A stretch of 64,000 nt of DNA, from assembly GCF_013697085.1 (NCBI RefSeq), contig NZ_JACEFT010000003.1, positions 62,001-126,000 of the forward strand, written 5' to 3'. Source of the stretch: Billgrantia kenyensis. Its GTDB lineage: Bacteria; Pseudomonadota; Gammaproteobacteria; Pseudomonadales; Halomonadaceae. The notes under the pieces were generated by a model, which was not told the origin of the DNA, searched no databases, and saw nothing but the letters and a program-made list of their open reading frames with translations. Position numbers and translations under genes: made by a program. Numbering within the stretch: the first letter of the stretch is position 1; the number at the start of each line of letters is the position of its first letter. Positions 24,762-34,479 of this stretch are shown piece by piece.

Positions 24762-26084
24762 ATGTCCCAGATGACACCCCGCGAGATCGTCCACGCCCTG
24801 GATCAGTACATCGTCGGCCAGCAGGATGCCAAGCGCGCCGTGGCCATCGCCCTGCGCAACCGTTGGCGGCGCATGCAGCTCGACGACGACCTGCGCCCCG
24901 AGGTCACGCCCAAGAACATTCTGATGATCGGCCCCACCGGGGTAGGCAAGACCGAGATCGCCCGCCGCCTGGCCAAGCTCGCCCGTGCCCCGTTCATCAA
25001 GGTCGAGGCAACCAAGTTCACCGAGGTGGGCTACGTCGGCCGCGACGTGGAGTCGATCGTTCGCGACCTTACCGAAGCCGCCATCAAGCTGGTGCGCGAG
25101 CAGGCCAAGGGTGAAGTACGCCACCGCGCCGAGGACGCCGCCGAAGATCGCATCCTCGACGCCCTGCTGCCGCCGCCCCGCGGCCAGGAAGACAACGCCC
25201 GCAGCGACAGCTCCACCCGCCAGATCTTTCGCAAGAAGCTGCGCGAGGGCGATCTCGACGACAAGGAGATCGATATCGAGATCACTCCGCAGGGGCCGGG
25301 TATCGATATCATGACCCCGCCGGGCATGGAGGAGATGACCAGCCAGCTGCAGAGCCTGTTCTCCAACATGGGCCGCCACAAGACCGAGAGCCGCCGGGTC
25401 AAGGTCAAGGATGCCTTCGCCCTGCTGCGCGACGAGGAAGCCGCCAAGCTGGTCAACGAAGAGGAGATCAAGCACCGCGCCATCGACGCCGTGGAGCAGA
25501 ACGGCATCGTCTTTCTCGACGAGATTGACAAGGTGGCCAAGGGCAGCGGCCAGTCCAGCGGCGGCGAGGTCTCCCGCGAGGGCGTGCAGCGCGACCTGCT
25601 GCCGCTGATCGAGGGTTCCACCGTCTCGACCAAGTACGGCATGGTCAAGACCGATCACATTCTGTTCATCGCCTCCGGCGCCTTCCACCTGTCGCGCCCC
25701 TCCGACCTGATCCCCGAGCTGCAGGGCCGCCTGCCGATCCGGGTCGAGCTCGAGGCGCTCACCCCGGAAGACTTCAAGCGCATCCTCACCGAGCCTTCCG
25801 CCGCCCTGACCAAGCAGTACAAGGCACTGCTGGCCACCGAAGGGCTCGACATCGACTTCACCGAGGACGGCATCGAGCGCATCGCCGAAATCGCCTGGAA
25901 GGTCAACGAGGGTACCGAGAACATCGGTGCACGGCGCCTGCACACGGTGATGGAGCGCCTGCTCGAGGAGGCCTCGTTCAAGGGTGCCGACCTCGGCAGC
26001 CCGCTGTCGATCGATGCCGCCTACGTCGACTCCCAGCTCGGCGAGCTGGCCATGGACGAGGATCTGTCGCGGTATATCCTGTAG
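24762..26084 (+). CDS. hslU: ATP-dependent protease ATPase subunit HslU
   Basis: This 440-residue AAA+ unfoldase partners HslV. Walker A GPTGVGKT spans residues 57-64 and Walker B is in [13 protein letters not shown]. The pore loop GYVGRDVES is present, and the I domain lies between the two Walker motifs. The C-terminal tail ending in SRYIL is the segment that inserts into HslV to activate it. Length is normal. Confidence 0.98.
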   Translation: MSQMTPREIVHALDQYIVGQQDAKRAVAIALRNRWRRMQLDDDLRPEVTPKNILMIGPTGVGKTEIARRLAKLARAPFIKVEATKFTEVGYVGRDVESIVRDLTEAAIKLVREQAKGEVRHRAEDAAEDRILDALLPPPRGQEDNARSDSSTRQIFRKKLREGDLDDKEIDIEITPQGPGIDIMTPPGMEEMTSQLQSLFSNMGRHKTESRRVKVKDAFALLRDEEAAKLVNEEEIKHRAIDAVEQNGIVFLDEIDKVAKGSGQSSGGEVSREGVQRDLLPLIEGSTVSTKYGMVKTDHILFIASGAFHLSRPSDLIPELQGRLPIRVELEALTPEDFKRILTEPSAALTKQYKALLATEGLDIDFTEDGIERIAEIAWKVNEGTENIGARRLHTVMERLLEEASFKGADLGSPLSIDAAYVDSQLGELAMDEDLSRYIL

Positions 26085-26186
26085 GTGTGAGACGCGCCGC
26101 TGTGAGCGGCACAGGGCGAGCGATCAAGCGACCTTGGCAAGCGCGCTGGCCCAACGCAGCAGCGAGGCCTACATGAGCGTAGCGAC

Positions 26187-26280
26187 GGGGACAGATCGTA
26201 GCAGAGGTCATTCGCCAGGGATGGTGAATGTAGCGCCCAGGGATGGGTTCACAGCGCCTCCGCGAAGTGCCTGTCGCCGG
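26187..26280 (+). repeat. Dispersed nested inverted repeat, copy A (compact)
   Basis: This intergenic element shares with copy B (47806-47971, opposite strand) a 33-base core at 26231-26263 that differs at only one position. The outer arms (GACAGATCGTAGCAGAGG and, on the right, CCTCCGCGAAGTGCCTGTC) are imperfect inverted repeats of each other. An inner hairpin CATTCGCC-AGGGAT-GGTGAATG lies at about 26209-26230. The element ends 26 bases before the DUF971 ribosome binding site, so it probably forms part of that gene's leader or of the hslU 3' end. Confidence 0.75.
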
Positions 26281-26315
26281 ACAGCTGCGCTTCACCAATG
26301 CAAGCGGAGTCCTGC

Positions 26316-26699
26316 ATGACAGTCCCCATCCCCAGCAAGATTCACTACCACAAGAAGGCCCGCGAGCTGGAGCTCAGCTACGCCGACGGCGAGAGCCATC
26401 GACTGCCGGTGGAGTATCTGCGGGTCTACTCCCCCTCCGCCGAGGTCCGCGGCCACCACCCCAGCCAGGCCGTGCTGCAGGTCGGCAAGAAGGACGTCGG
26501 CCTCAAGAACATCGAGCCGGTGGGCCGCTATGCCGTCAAGCTCGTCTTCGACGACGGCCACGACAGCGGCATCTTCAGCTGGGAGTACCTGTTCGAGCTG
26601 ATCGAGCACCGCGAAGCCTACTGGGCCGATTATCTCCAACGCCTGGAAAAGGCCGGGGCCAGCCGCGAACCGCTGGGCATCGAGATCAAGCAGCTCTAA
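26316..26699 (+). CDS. DUF971 / gamma-butyrobetaine-hydroxylase-like N-terminal domain protein
   Basis: The ATG at 26316 has GGAG six bases upstream and gives 127 residues; the frame opens six codons earlier. The protein is a single small domain (SKIHYHKKARELELSYADG, LPVEYLRVYSPSAEVRGH, YAVKLVFDDGHDSGIFSWEYL) shared with the N-terminus of gamma-butyrobetaine hydroxylase and with DUF971 proteins. No catalytic site is evident, and function is unknown. Its position after hslU is conserved in Pseudomonas. A repeat element sits directly upstream. Confidence 0.85.
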   Translation: MTVPIPSKIHYHKKARELELSYADGESHRLPVEYLRVYSPSAEVRGHHPSQAVLQVGKKDVGLKNIEPVGRYAVKLVFDDGHDSGIFSWEYLFELIEHREAYWADYLQRLEKAGASREPLGIEIKQL

Positions 26700-26748
26700 G
26701 CCCTGGCGCCATCGCCAAGCATATGCATGACGATGGCACTCGCCTCGC

Positions 26749-28851
26749 TTACTCCCGACTCAGGGGGGAAGAGAGGAGCAGGGTGTCGGGCGAAACCTCG
26801 CTCACCTGGAAATGGCCGATGAGCGCCTCCATGGCAGCAGCCCGCTCGTCAAGCGAGCGACTCGCACTGGCCGCCTCCTGCACGAGCCTCGCATTCTGGT
26901 GAGTCACCTGATCAAGCTGGGAGATGGCCTGATTGATCTGCTCGATGCCTGCCGACTGCTCCTCGGTAGCATGAGCAATCTCTCCCACGTGATGTGTCAC
27001 ACTCGAAAGACTGTCGACAATGCTCTTGAGATGGTCGCTCGTCGCCGCTACCAGCTCTGCCCCCTCTTCCACTCGACGAACGCTCTCGCCGACCAGCTGA
27101 CGGATCTGCTCCGCTTCCTCGGCGCTACGCCCGGCCAGCTTGCGAACCTCGGCCGCTACCACGGCAAAGCCGCGGCCCTGCTCACCGGCACGTGCCGCCT
27201 CCACCGAAGCGTTGAGCGCCAACAGGCTGGTCTGGAAGGCCAGGTCGTCAATGGCAGTAATGATCGAAGTGATCCGCTCACTCGACTGCCGTATGCCCAC
27301 CATGGCCGCATCGGTACGGGCCGCGACATCACCGGCCTGGTTCGCCCTGCGGCTGACATCGCCGCTGGCGTCCCTGGCCCGATGGGCGTAATCGGCCGTC
27401 TGGCGCACGGTTGCAGTGATCTGCTCGAGACTCGAGGCGGTCTCAGCCAGCGAAGCCGACTGCTCTTCGGTGCGCTGAGACAGGTCTTCATTGCCGGAGG
27501 CAATCTGCCGGCTGCTTACGGCAACCTCACTGGCGCTGCGACGAACGCTGGCGACGATGCCTTCAAAGGTTGTCATCATCTGATTGAATGCTTGTGCCGT
27601 CCGTCCAATTTCATCGCCACGGGTCACATCGAGCCGCTTGGCCAAATCGGCACTCGTCCCCGCTGCACCGCCGATACTCTCCATCTGCTGGCGCATCTGA
27701 CCCAACGGTCCCAGCACCCTGATCATGGTCCGCCAACCGAACACGACCATGACCAGGATCACGACCAGCATCACGGCGAGCTGCAGGAGCTGCCCGGCGC
27801 TTGCCAGCTCTTCGGCACGACCGGCCGCCTCGTCCGCCTGAGCCACACTGAATGCCTCGACCTCGGAGAGGACTCCCCGCATTGCCGACATAGCTTCGCT
27901 GACAGCATCGAGCGCCCGCTGCTGCTGGGTTTCGAGCTCCAACTGCTGCAGGCGCAAGTCGTAGACCGCATCCTCACGCCCCACGAGCATGGCTTCCAGC
28001 TCGTCGACGATGTCACGCAGTGCGACAGCCAATGCCTCTTGCTCGCTGTCGGCCTGGGTGGACCCCGCGATACTGGCGAGCAACTGCCGGGCCAGCGTGA
28101 TCTGCTGATTGATCTGGTTATAGCGCAAGTCGGTGAGGGTATCAGGAGTATCCGCCTGGGTGAGCTGACGGCCCATATCGGCAAGCAAGGCGACCGCCAT
28201 GCGCACCTCTCCGCTGAGCTGAGCGATATTGGTTCTCTCTCCGACAGACTGCACCAGCAAGGCGGTCGGCAAGGTCGTCATGCCTTCTTCCTGCCAGGCT
28301 TCGATTTGTTCACGCAGCGTGATCTGCTCTCGAACGCCACGCAGCATGGCCCGCCCGGCCATATTTTCAGCGCTCTGCATGACCTCTCCGATCCGAGCCT
28401 GCATCTCACGGATTCGCTCGCTCATACTGGCTCCGAGCACGATACCGTCGTGACGCACTCGCTCCAGCGAGGCGTCTGCCTCGAGAAGTTCACGATAGCT
28501 CCTGTCCAACTGGGCCAGACGGGCTGCCAACTCGGCATCACTTTCAGTCTGTAATGAACTGCGCGAACGCTGGAATCGTGCAGCCAGATCTTCCTGAGAC
28601 AGAGCCGCCTGCAAATCAGCTTCAGTTCGGGCCACCAGCAGCTCGGCATGACGCTGGCCGAAGAAGCCCATGCTTTCTACCATGCCGCGGCTGGCAGCCT
28701 GTAGGGGTAGCACCTCCTTCAATATGAAGTGCTGCGAGCCGACCAGGCGCTGGCTGGATAAGAGGCCGGTCGTGGCCAGCACGACCGACCCGAGAACGGC
28801 TGCCAGAAACAGGCCAACCAGCATGGCTCTTATACTGAGAACTCTTTTCAT
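26749..28851 (-). CDS. Methyl-accepting chemotaxis protein with large periplasmic helical sensor
   Basis: The ATG at 28851 (GAAGG upstream) gives 700 residues; the open frame runs 66 codons further without features. Transmembrane helices lie at about 9-31 and 354-373 and enclose a roughly 320-residue, largely helical ligand domain, longer than a usual four-helix bundle and suggestive of a bimodular helical sensor. A HAMP domain (about 374-427) and the cytoplasmic signalling domain follow. The hairpin tip is [19 protein letters not shown], which carries Ser where many receptors have Asn (FQTN). There is no obvious C-terminal CheR-binding pentapeptide. It follows a periplasmic binding protein gene by 73 bases, which suggests indirect ligand sensing. 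Confidence 0.93.
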   Translation of the reverse strand: MKRVLSIRAMLVGLFLAAVLGSVVLATTGLLSSQRLVGSQHFILKEVLPLQAASRGMVESMGFFGQRHAELLVARTEADLQAALSQEDLAARFQRSRSSLQTESDAELAARLAQLDRSYRELLEADASLERVRHDGIVLGASMSERIREMQARIGEVMQSAENMAGRAMLRGVREQITLREQIEAWQEEGMTTLPTALLVQSVGERTNIAQLSGEVRMAVALLADMGRQLTQADTPDTLTDLRYNQINQQITLARQLLASIAGSTQADSEQEALAVALRDIVDELEAMLVGREDAVYDLRLQQLELETQQQRALDAVSEAMSAMRGVLSEVEAFSVAQADEAAGRAEELASAGQLLQLAVMLVVILVMVVFGWRTMIRVLGPLGQMRQQMESIGGAAGTSADLAKRLDVTRGDEIGRTAQAFNQMMTTFEGIVASVRRSASEVAVSSRQIASGNEDLSQRTEEQSASLAETASSLEQITATVRQTADYAHRARDASGDVSRRANQAGDVAARTDAAMVGIRQSSERITSIITAIDDLAFQTSLLALNASVEAARAGEQGRGFAVVAAEVRKLAGRSAEEAEQIRQLVGESVRRVEEGAELVAATSDHLKSIVDSLSSVTHHVGEIAHATEEQSAGIEQINQAISQLDQVTHQNARLVQEAASASRSLDERAAAMEALIGHFQVSEVSPDTLLLSSPLSRE

Positions 28852-28924
28852 ATCGGTACCTTCGGGTTGCGCTTGATTGCAAGTACGCCTTCCGCTGGCC
28901 CCTTGTCTCAGATAAGGATGGGAT

Positions 28925-30112
28925 TCATGGCAGCAGGCCGGACGACCAGTCCAGCAGCTCGAAATGTCCGTGTCGGATACGCGTAGGCCAGACGGCATCG
29001 CTCGCCTGGTGATCCCCGATGCCGAGCGAGACCGGGTCGCCCAAGCCAAGGTCTACCTCTCCCAGACCCAGAAGCGCATCCACCAACTTCTCGCGGTCGG
29101 GGTTCTCACCTGCAGCCTCGAGCCCCTTTATGAAGAGTGATGCGGCAAGGTAGCCTTCGAGAGAAATGAAGCCGGGCTCGGCACTCTGGTCATGTCGCGC
29201 AAGGGCATCGCGGTAGGCATGCACCGCTGGAAGATCGGCATCCAGGGGCGGCACCACCTGTGTCACGATCACCCCCTCGGCCATTTCTCCCAGCTCATCC
29301 GCCAAGGCCTGGCTTCCGACGAAGGAAACGTTGAGGAAGAGTGCTTCCGGAAGGTCTGTTCTAGCTTCCCTGATGAAGTCCGCCGCAGGTCCATAGGTTC
29401 CAACGATGATGATGGCTCGGGGCGTGACAGGAGCCTGAAGGATGGTAGCCAGCCCCTGGTGGATGTTGCGCGTGTTGCGCGTATAGCGCCCATGGGCAAG
29501 ATCCTGCGCATCGTCGAATCCATGGGCCTCCAGTGCCCGGATGCCACCGATGTAGCCAGCATCACCGTAGCCATCGTTCTGGGTGAAGAATGCGATCTCT
29601 TGCGGCGCTATCCCCGCCTGGAGCAGGCCTTCAATCATGGCGGCCGTTTCCTGGACGTAGCTAGCCCGGTAGTTGATGACATAACGATCGGGCGGCTCCA
29701 GGCGCAGCCCCCCGGCGCCTGTAAATGCCCCATAGAGCAGAGTCTGGTGCTGCTGATGCAGCGGTATGGTCACGATCGCCGTAGGGGTGCCCACATTGCC
29801 GATCGAGGCCAGGATCTCTTCCTCTTCGATCAGTTGCCGTGTCTCGGGCGCTGCTCGCAGAGGCTCGTAGTGGTCATCCCTGCTGAGCAGCACGAGTCGC
29901 TTCCCATGTACCCCGCCAGCGGCATTCACTTCGGCGAAGCGAGCCTCGATTCCCTCGCGCATTCCTGTTCCCAGCGAAGCAGAAGCGCCACTGAGAGGAG
30001 CCACCAAGCCCATCTTTAATTCGCCCGCTGAAGCAAACGGGAGCCACAGCAGCCCGAGAACCCCCACGAGCTGCCAGCACAAGAGCCTTCCGCCTAGACG
30101 ACATTTCTTCAT
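28925..30112 (-). CDS. Periplasmic amino-acid/amide-type binding protein (ABC family, orphan)
   Basis: The ATG at 30112 has GGAGG eight bases upstream; a GTG three codons earlier overlaps that site. The 395-residue product has a basic N-terminus and signal peptide ending in FASA, then the LivK/UrtA-type two-lobed fold beginning [20 protein letters not shown], with [14 protein letters not shown] and [16 protein letters not shown] later. The family binds branched amino acids, amides, urea or aromatic acids. No permease or ATPase genes are nearby. It lies directly upstream of a chemoreceptor gene, so it may deliver ligand to that receptor rather than to a transporter. Confidence 0.88.
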   Translation of the reverse strand: MKKCRLGGRLLCWQLVGVLGLLWLPFASAGELKMGLVAPLSGASASLGTGMREGIEARFAEVNAAGGVHGKRLVLLSRDDHYEPLRAAPETRQLIEEEEILASIGNVGTPTAIVTIPLHQQHQTLLYGAFTGAGGLRLEPPDRYVINYRASYVQETAAMIEGLLQAGIAPQEIAFFTQNDGYGDAGYIGGIRALEAHGFDDAQDLAHGRYTRNTRNIHQGLATILQAPVTPRAIIIVGTYGPAADFIREARTDLPEALFLNVSFVGSQALADELGEMAEGVIVTQVVPPLDADLPAVHAYRDALARHDQSAEPGFISLEGYLAASLFIKGLEAAGENPDREKLVDALLGLGEVDLGLGDPVSLGIGDHQASDAVWPTRIRHGHFELLDWSSGLLP

Positions 30113-30124
30113 TTCCCTCACCTC

Positions 30125-30156
30125 CCGATATTGGCTACTACCTATGACAATATCGG
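30125..30156. repeat. Inverted repeat between the promoter and start of the binding-protein gene
   Basis: CCGATATTG (30125-30133) and CAATATCGG (30148-30156) form a perfect 9-bp inverted repeat with a 14-base centre. One arm coincides with the -10 element of the putative sigma-28 promoter, the other abuts the GGGAGG ribosome binding site. It could be a regulator-binding site. Confidence 0.6.
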
Positions 30157-30176
30157 AATGGCCAAAGGATTCTTTA
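30150..30176 (-). promoter_or_regulatory. Putative sigma-28 (FliA) promoter of the binding protein-chemoreceptor pair
   Basis: On the minus strand TAAAGAAT (30169-30176), an 11-base spacer and TCCGATAT (30150-30157) match the flagellar sigma-28 pattern TAAAGTTT-N11-GCCGATAA well, with exact spacing. It lies 37 bases upstream of the binding-protein ATG. It fits the expected control of a chemotaxis gene by the flagellar regulon. Confidence 0.65.
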
Positions 30177-30320
30177 TTAGTGGAAAGGCCTCTGAGGCGT
30201 TATGTCGCAGCCTGGCCACTGTCTATGCCTCCCAAGACAAGGACGCTGAGGGAAGGCTACAATGTGGCCCAACATGAGGCCCGGCCTCACCTTTCGCAGC
30301 GATTCGGGAGCCTTTCACGC

Positions 30321-31088
30321 ATGAGCCCTCACTCCACTCCGGGAGACCAGCGCACGACTCACTTCGGCTATCAGGAAGTGCCGATCGAGGAGAAGGCCTC
30401 GCGCGTGGCCGACGTCTTCCACTCCGTGGCGGCGCGCTACGATGTCATGAACGACCTGATGTCGTTCGGCGTGCACCGGCTGTGGAAGCGGCTCACCATC
30501 GAGCGCTCGGGCGTCAGGCCCGGTCACAGCGTGCTCGATATTGCCGGCGGCACCGGCGACCTGACGCTGAAGTTCTCGCGCATGGTCGGCCCCCGCGGCC
30601 GCGTGGTGCTGGCCGACATCAACGAATCGATGCTGCGGGTCGGCCGCGACAAGCTGCTCGACAACGGCGTCGGCGGCAACGTCGAGTACGTGCAGGCCAA
30701 CGCCGAATGCCTGCCCTTCCCCGACAACAGCTTCGACTGCATCACCATTGCCTTTGGCCTGCGCAACGTCACCGACAAGGATGCCGCGCTGCGTTCCATG
30801 GCTCGCGTGCTCAAGCCTGGCGGCAGGCTGCTGGTGCTCGAGTTCTCCAAGCCGACCAACCCCCTGCTCACCCGGGCCTATGACGAGTACTCCTTCCGCC
30901 TGCTGCCCCTGATGGGCCAGATGGTGGCCAACGACCCCGACAGCTATCGCTACCTGGCCGAGTCGATTCGCATGCATCCGGACCAGGAGACGCTCAAGGC
31001 GATGATGGAAGGGGCGGGACTGGAGCGGGTCGAGTACACCAATCTCACCGGTGGTATCGTCGCACTACATCGCGGCATCAAGCTTTGA
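30321..31088 (+). CDS. ubiE: Demethylmenaquinone / 2-polyprenyl-6-methoxybenzoquinol methyltransferase
   Basis: This 255-residue SAM-dependent C-methyltransferase acts in ubiquinone synthesis. The start at MSPHSTPGD (30321) is chosen because family homology begins about here ([20 protein letters not shown]); the frame is open 59 codons upstream. The SAM-binding motif I is [15 protein letters not shown], followed by ADINESML and the UbiE signature [18 protein letters not shown]. It heads ubiE-ubiJ-ubiB, the standard ubiquinone gene order. Confidence 0.96.
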   Translation: MSPHSTPGDQRTTHFGYQEVPIEEKASRVADVFHSVAARYDVMNDLMSFGVHRLWKRLTIERSGVRPGHSVLDIAGGTGDLTLKFSRMVGPRGRVVLADINESMLRVGRDKLLDNGVGGNVEYVQANAECLPFPDNSFDCITIAFGLRNVTDKDAALRSMARVLKPGGRLLVLEFSKPTNPLLTRAYDEYSFRLLPLMGQMVANDPDSYRYLAESIRMHPDQETLKAMMEGAGLERVEYTNLTGGIVALHRGIKL

Positions 31089-31095
31089 GGTCGCA

Positions 31096-31734
31096 ATGAC
31101 GTTGACTCCGTCCCTGCTGCTGGCCGGCATCGAGCGCTCCCTCAATGCCCTGCTCGCCCGCGACCTTGCCGCGCCAGCTCGTCTTTCGCGCCTGGCCGGC
31201 AGCCGGCTGTTGCTGCGCCTGGAGCATCCCGCCCTGACGGTGCTACTGAGCTTCCACCATCACGGCGTCGATCTGATGCGCCAGGAAGAGCCCGACGAGG
31301 GCATGGCCGACACCGTGGTCGAGCTCGATTGCGAAACCCTGGGAGAACTGCTCGGCGGTGAAAGCATGGAGCGACTCATGTTCCACGGCAAGCTGGCGGT
31401 TCGTGGACGCGTGCACCTGCTCGAGGAGGTACGCGACCTGTTCTTCGATCTCGACATCGACTGGGAAGGCGAGCTGGCCCGCTGGCTTGGCGATGTGCCC
31501 GCCCACAGTCTCGCCGAAGGGTTGAGGCGTATGGCCCGCTGGGGGTTACGCGCGCAGCAGGAGATGCGTGCCGACATTGCGGAATACGTGTTCGAGGAGG
31601 CCCGCCTCTTGCCCGGGCGCCAGCAGATCGAGACCCTGCGCGATCATCTCACCGAACTCGAGGTCGCCGCCGACAGGCTCGAAGCCCGCCTTGCCCGGCT
31701 GCGCCGGCGGCTGGAGAGCGAGGCAGAATCATGA
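31096..31734 (+). CDS. ubiJ: Ubiquinone biosynthesis accessory factor UbiJ (SCP2 domain)
   Basis: This 212-residue protein starts 7 bases after ubiE with TTGAGG as ribosome binding site. An N-terminal SCP2-like lipid-binding domain (about 1-115) is followed by a C-terminal coiled coil rich in Glu, Arg and Leu (about 170-208, [20 protein letters not shown]). UbiJ is thought to bind ubiquinone intermediates in the Ubi complex with UbiK. The stop overlaps the ubiB start (ATGA). Confidence 0.92.
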   Translation: MTLTPSLLLAGIERSLNALLARDLAAPARLSRLAGSRLLLRLEHPALTVLLSFHHHGVDLMRQEEPDEGMADTVVELDCETLGELLGGESMERLMFHGKLAVRGRVHLLEEVRDLFFDLDIDWEGELARWLGDVPAHSLAEGLRRMARWGLRAQQEMRADIAEYVFEEARLLPGRQQIETLRDHLTELEVAADRLEARLARLRRRLESEAES

Positions 31735-33356
31735 TGGGGTTTCGCCTGCTGCGCATCCTCTGGGTGATCACACGCTACCGCCTGGATACCCTGCTGCCGT
31801 TGCAACGCCTTCCCTGGTGGCTGAGGCTTGCCTTTCTCTTTTCACCACTGAGGCTGGTACCGGTGGGCCGCTGCAGCGGCGGTGAGCGCCTGCGCCTGGC
31901 GCTGGAATCGCTTGGCCCGGTGTTCGTCAAATTCGGTCAGTTGCTCTCCACCCGCCGCGACCTGTTGCCGGAGGAGATCGCCGACGAGCTCAGGCGCCTG
32001 CAGGACCAGGTGCCCCCCTTCCCCGGCGACGAGGCGCGTGCGCTGGTAGAGTCCGAGCTGCGCATGTCGGTCGAGGTCGCCTTTGCCCACTTCGAGCCCG
32101 AGCCACTGGCCTCGGCCTCCATTGCCCAGGTCCATGCTGCCCGCCTACACACCGGCGAGGACGTGGTGGTCAAGATCATACGCCCCGCCATCGACAACAT
32201 CATGCGCCAGGACATGGCCCTGATGTACCGCGTGGCCGGCGTGCTGACGCTGATCCCCGAAGCGCGGCGCTTGCGCCCGGTGGAAGTCGTTCGCGACTAC
32301 GAATCGACCCTGTTCGACGAGCTCGACCTGCGCAAGGAAGCCGCCAACACCTCGCAGCTCAAGCGCAACTTCCTCGATTCCCCGCTGCTTTACGTGCCGA
32401 GCATCCATTGGTCGCTGACTCGCAAGCGAGTCATGGTGCAGGAGCGTATTCACGGCATCCCGGTGGCCGACATCGCCGCGCTCAAGGCCCAGGGCACCGA
32501 TCTCAAGCGCCTCGCCGAGCGCGGCGTGGAGATCTTCTTCACCCAGGTCTTTCGCGACAACTTCTTCCATGCCGACATGCACCCGGGCAATATCTTCGTC
32601 GCCCGCGAGCGCCCGCAGGATCCGCAGTACATCGCCATCGACTGCGGCATCGTCGGCAGCCTGACCCGCGAGGACCAGGACTACCTGGCGCGCAACCTGC
32701 TGGCCTTCTTCCATCAGGACTACTATCAGGTGGCCGCGCTGCACATCGAGTCGGGCTGGGTCGGCGAGGAGACCCGCGCCAACGAGTTTGCCGCCGCCAT
32801 TCGCACGGTGTGCGAGCCGATCCTGGAGAAGCCACTCAAGGACATCTCCTTCGGGCAAGTGCTGCTGGGGCTGTTCCAGACCGCACGACGCTTCAACATG
32901 GAGGTCCAGCCACAGCTGGTGCTGTTGCAGAAGACCCTGCTCAACATCGAGGGCCTGGGCCGCCAGCTCTACCCCGATCTCGACCTGTGGAGCACCGCCA
33001 AGCCCTATCTGGAGCGCTGGATGGAGGAGCGTGCCGGTGCGGTAGGCCTGTGGGAATCGCTCAAGCGGCAGGCACCGGAGCTGTCGCGCCAGCTGCCAGA
33101 GCTGCCCTCGGTGGCCCATCAGGCACTGTCTCGCATCGAACACGAGCATCGCCAGCGCCGCCGCCAGGCGCTGGCACTGGGTGGGATCCAGCGCCAGCTG
33201 CGCGAAGGTCGACGCGGCGGGCGCCGGCTGCGCCTGGGCGTGCTGCTGGCCGGCCTGGCCCTGGCCTGGCAACCCTTGACCGAGTGGGCCGCAAACCAGC
33301 CCTGGCCGGTGCTGATCGCCGCCTTCATCGGCCTCCTGCTGCTGGCCTGGCAATGA
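31731..33356 (+). CDS. ubiB: Ubiquinone biosynthesis kinase-like ATPase UbiB
   Basis: This 541-residue membrane-associated member of the ABC1/ADCK atypical kinase family shows the KxGQ motif ([16 protein letters not shown]), the alanine-rich nucleotide loop ([10 protein letters not shown]), the catalytic HADMHPGN and the metal-binding DCG (AIDCGIVG). Two hydrophobic helices close the C-terminus (about 503-541). It supports early steps of ubiquinone synthesis, probably by extracting lipid intermediates. It is coupled to ubiJ. Confidence 0.97.
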   Translation: MMGFRLLRILWVITRYRLDTLLPLQRLPWWLRLAFLFSPLRLVPVGRCSGGERLRLALESLGPVFVKFGQLLSTRRDLLPEEIADELRRLQDQVPPFPGDEARALVESELRMSVEVAFAHFEPEPLASASIAQVHAARLHTGEDVVVKIIRPAIDNIMRQDMALMYRVAGVLTLIPEARRLRPVEVVRDYESTLFDELDLRKEAANTSQLKRNFLDSPLLYVPSIHWSLTRKRVMVQERIHGIPVADIAALKAQGTDLKRLAERGVEIFFTQVFRDNFFHADMHPGNIFVARERPQDPQYIAIDCGIVGSLTREDQDYLARNLLAFFHQDYYQVAALHIESGWVGEETRANEFAAAIRTVCEPILEKPLKDISFGQVLLGLFQTARRFNMEVQPQLVLLQKTLLNIEGLGRQLYPDLDLWSTAKPYLERWMEERAGAVGLWESLKRQAPELSRQLPELPSVAHQALSRIEHEHRQRRRQALALGGIQRQLREGRRGGRRLRLGVLLAGLALAWQPLTEWAANQPWPVLIAAFIGLLLLAWQ

Positions 33357-33386
33357 ACTTGATCCATCGCAATCGGAGTCGCCCGC

Positions 33387-33722
33387 ATGCGTGATATTCT
33401 CGATGAACTCTTCGACGTCCTGCACCAACGCCGCAGCGCCGACCCCGCCGATTCCTACGTCGCCGCCTTGCATGACAAGGGGCTGAACAAGATACTCGAA
33501 AAGGTCGGAGAGGAAGCCACGGAAGCCCTGCTGGCAGCCAAGGACGCCGAGCACGGAGGTGAAGCCGAACGCCAAGCGCTGGTCGCCGAAACCGCCGACC
33601 TGTGGTTTCATAGCCTGGTGATGCTTTCGCATCTCGGACTCGACCACCGGGACGTGCTCGACGAACTGGCCCGGCGCTTCGGAATCTCAGGGCACGAAGA
33701 GAAGGCCGCAAGGTCAAAGTGA
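33387..33722 (+). CDS. hisE: Phosphoribosyl-ATP pyrophosphatase
   Basis: This 111-residue all-helical MazG-like enzyme hydrolyses PR-ATP to PR-AMP, the second step of histidine synthesis. The metal-binding [16 protein letters not shown] and ETADLWFH motifs are intact. It starts 30 bases after ubiB. In Pseudomonas the partner gene hisI sits between ubiB and hisE; here it is absent, so the cyclohydrolase must be elsewhere. Confidence 0.96.
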   Translation: MRDILDELFDVLHQRRSADPADSYVAALHDKGLNKILEKVGEEATEALLAAKDAEHGGEAERQALVAETADLWFHSLVMLSHLGLDHRDVLDELARRFGISGHEEKAARSK

Positions 33723-33768
33723 ACATGACTTCCGGATCCGCCGGAAACACGACTCAGAGGTAACCTTC

Positions 33769-34029
33769 ATGTTAGGTGGCATCAGTATCTGGCAACTGCT
33801 GATCGTACTCGGCATCATCATTCTGATCTTCGGCACCAAGAAGCTGCGTAACGTCGGCTCCGACCTGGGAGGTGCGGTCAAGGGCTTCAAACAGGCCGTC
33901 AATGAGGAAGAGAAGGACGACAAGCCTCAGGCCAAGGTGACCCACGAAGAGCAGCCCAACACCTATGACGTTCGCGCCGAGGAGAAGAAGGCAGCGGACA
34001 GCGTCGAGGAACGGGAAGAGCGCAAGTAA
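33769..34029 (+). CDS. tatA: Sec-independent translocase subunit TatA
   Basis: This 86-residue protein has an N-terminal transmembrane helix (about 5-21), the conserved FGTKKL hinge, an amphipathic helix ([19 protein letters not shown]) and a charged tail rich in Glu and Lys. TatA oligomers form the passage for folded proteins. AGAGGT lies before the ATG. It is first in tatABC; a small hairpin (TTCCGG-ATCCG-CCGGAA) lies in the gap after hisE. Confidence 0.97.
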   Translation: MLGGISIWQLLIVLGIIILIFGTKKLRNVGSDLGGAVKGFKQAVNEEEKDDKPQAKVTHEEQPNTYDVRAEEKKAADSVEEREERK

Positions 34030-34035
34030 TCCCTC

Positions 34036-34479
34036 ATGTTTGATATCGGCTTCCTGGAACTCCTGATTCTTGGGGTTGTCGCGCTGCTGGTGCTCGGCCC
34101 CGAGCGCTTGCCCAAGGCTGCACGTACGGCAGGGCTGTGGATCGGCAAGATCAAGCGCACCGTATCGGGCATGCAGCGCGAGATAAACTCGCAGCTCGAG
34201 GCAGAGGAACTGCGCCAGAAGCTCAAGGAGCAGCAGTCCAAGCTCGACGAGAGCCTCAACAAGGCCAAGCGCGACGTGGAGAGCATTGCCCAGCCCTACA
34301 CGTCGTCGACGCCGCGCAAGGGCGATGGTGAACGCAGCGACACCTCCCGGCAGAAGCCGGACGACGAGCCGACACCCGCGCCGGCATCGGCGCGCCTCGA
34401 CGATGCCCTGAACAACGCCAGGGCTGCCGGCGACGACGCCTCCCCCTCTGATAATGACAAGGATGCCGCTTCACGATGA
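34036..34479 (+). CDS. tatB: Sec-independent translocase subunit TatB
   Basis: This 147-residue protein begins MFDIGFLELLILGVVALLVL with the TatB-type FDIGF N-terminus and conserved LGPERLP hinge. A long amphipathic and coiled-coil helix (about 22-90) follows, then a disordered tail rich in Ser, Asp and Pro. It forms the twin-arginine receptor with TatC. The gap to tatA is 6 bases, and the stop overlaps tatC by four bases. Confidence 0.97.
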   Translation: MFDIGFLELLILGVVALLVLGPERLPKAARTAGLWIGKIKRTVSGMQREINSQLEAEELRQKLKEQQSKLDESLNKAKRDVESIAQPYTSSTPRKGDGERSDTSRQKPDDEPTPAPASARLDDALNNARAAGDDASPSDNDKDAASR

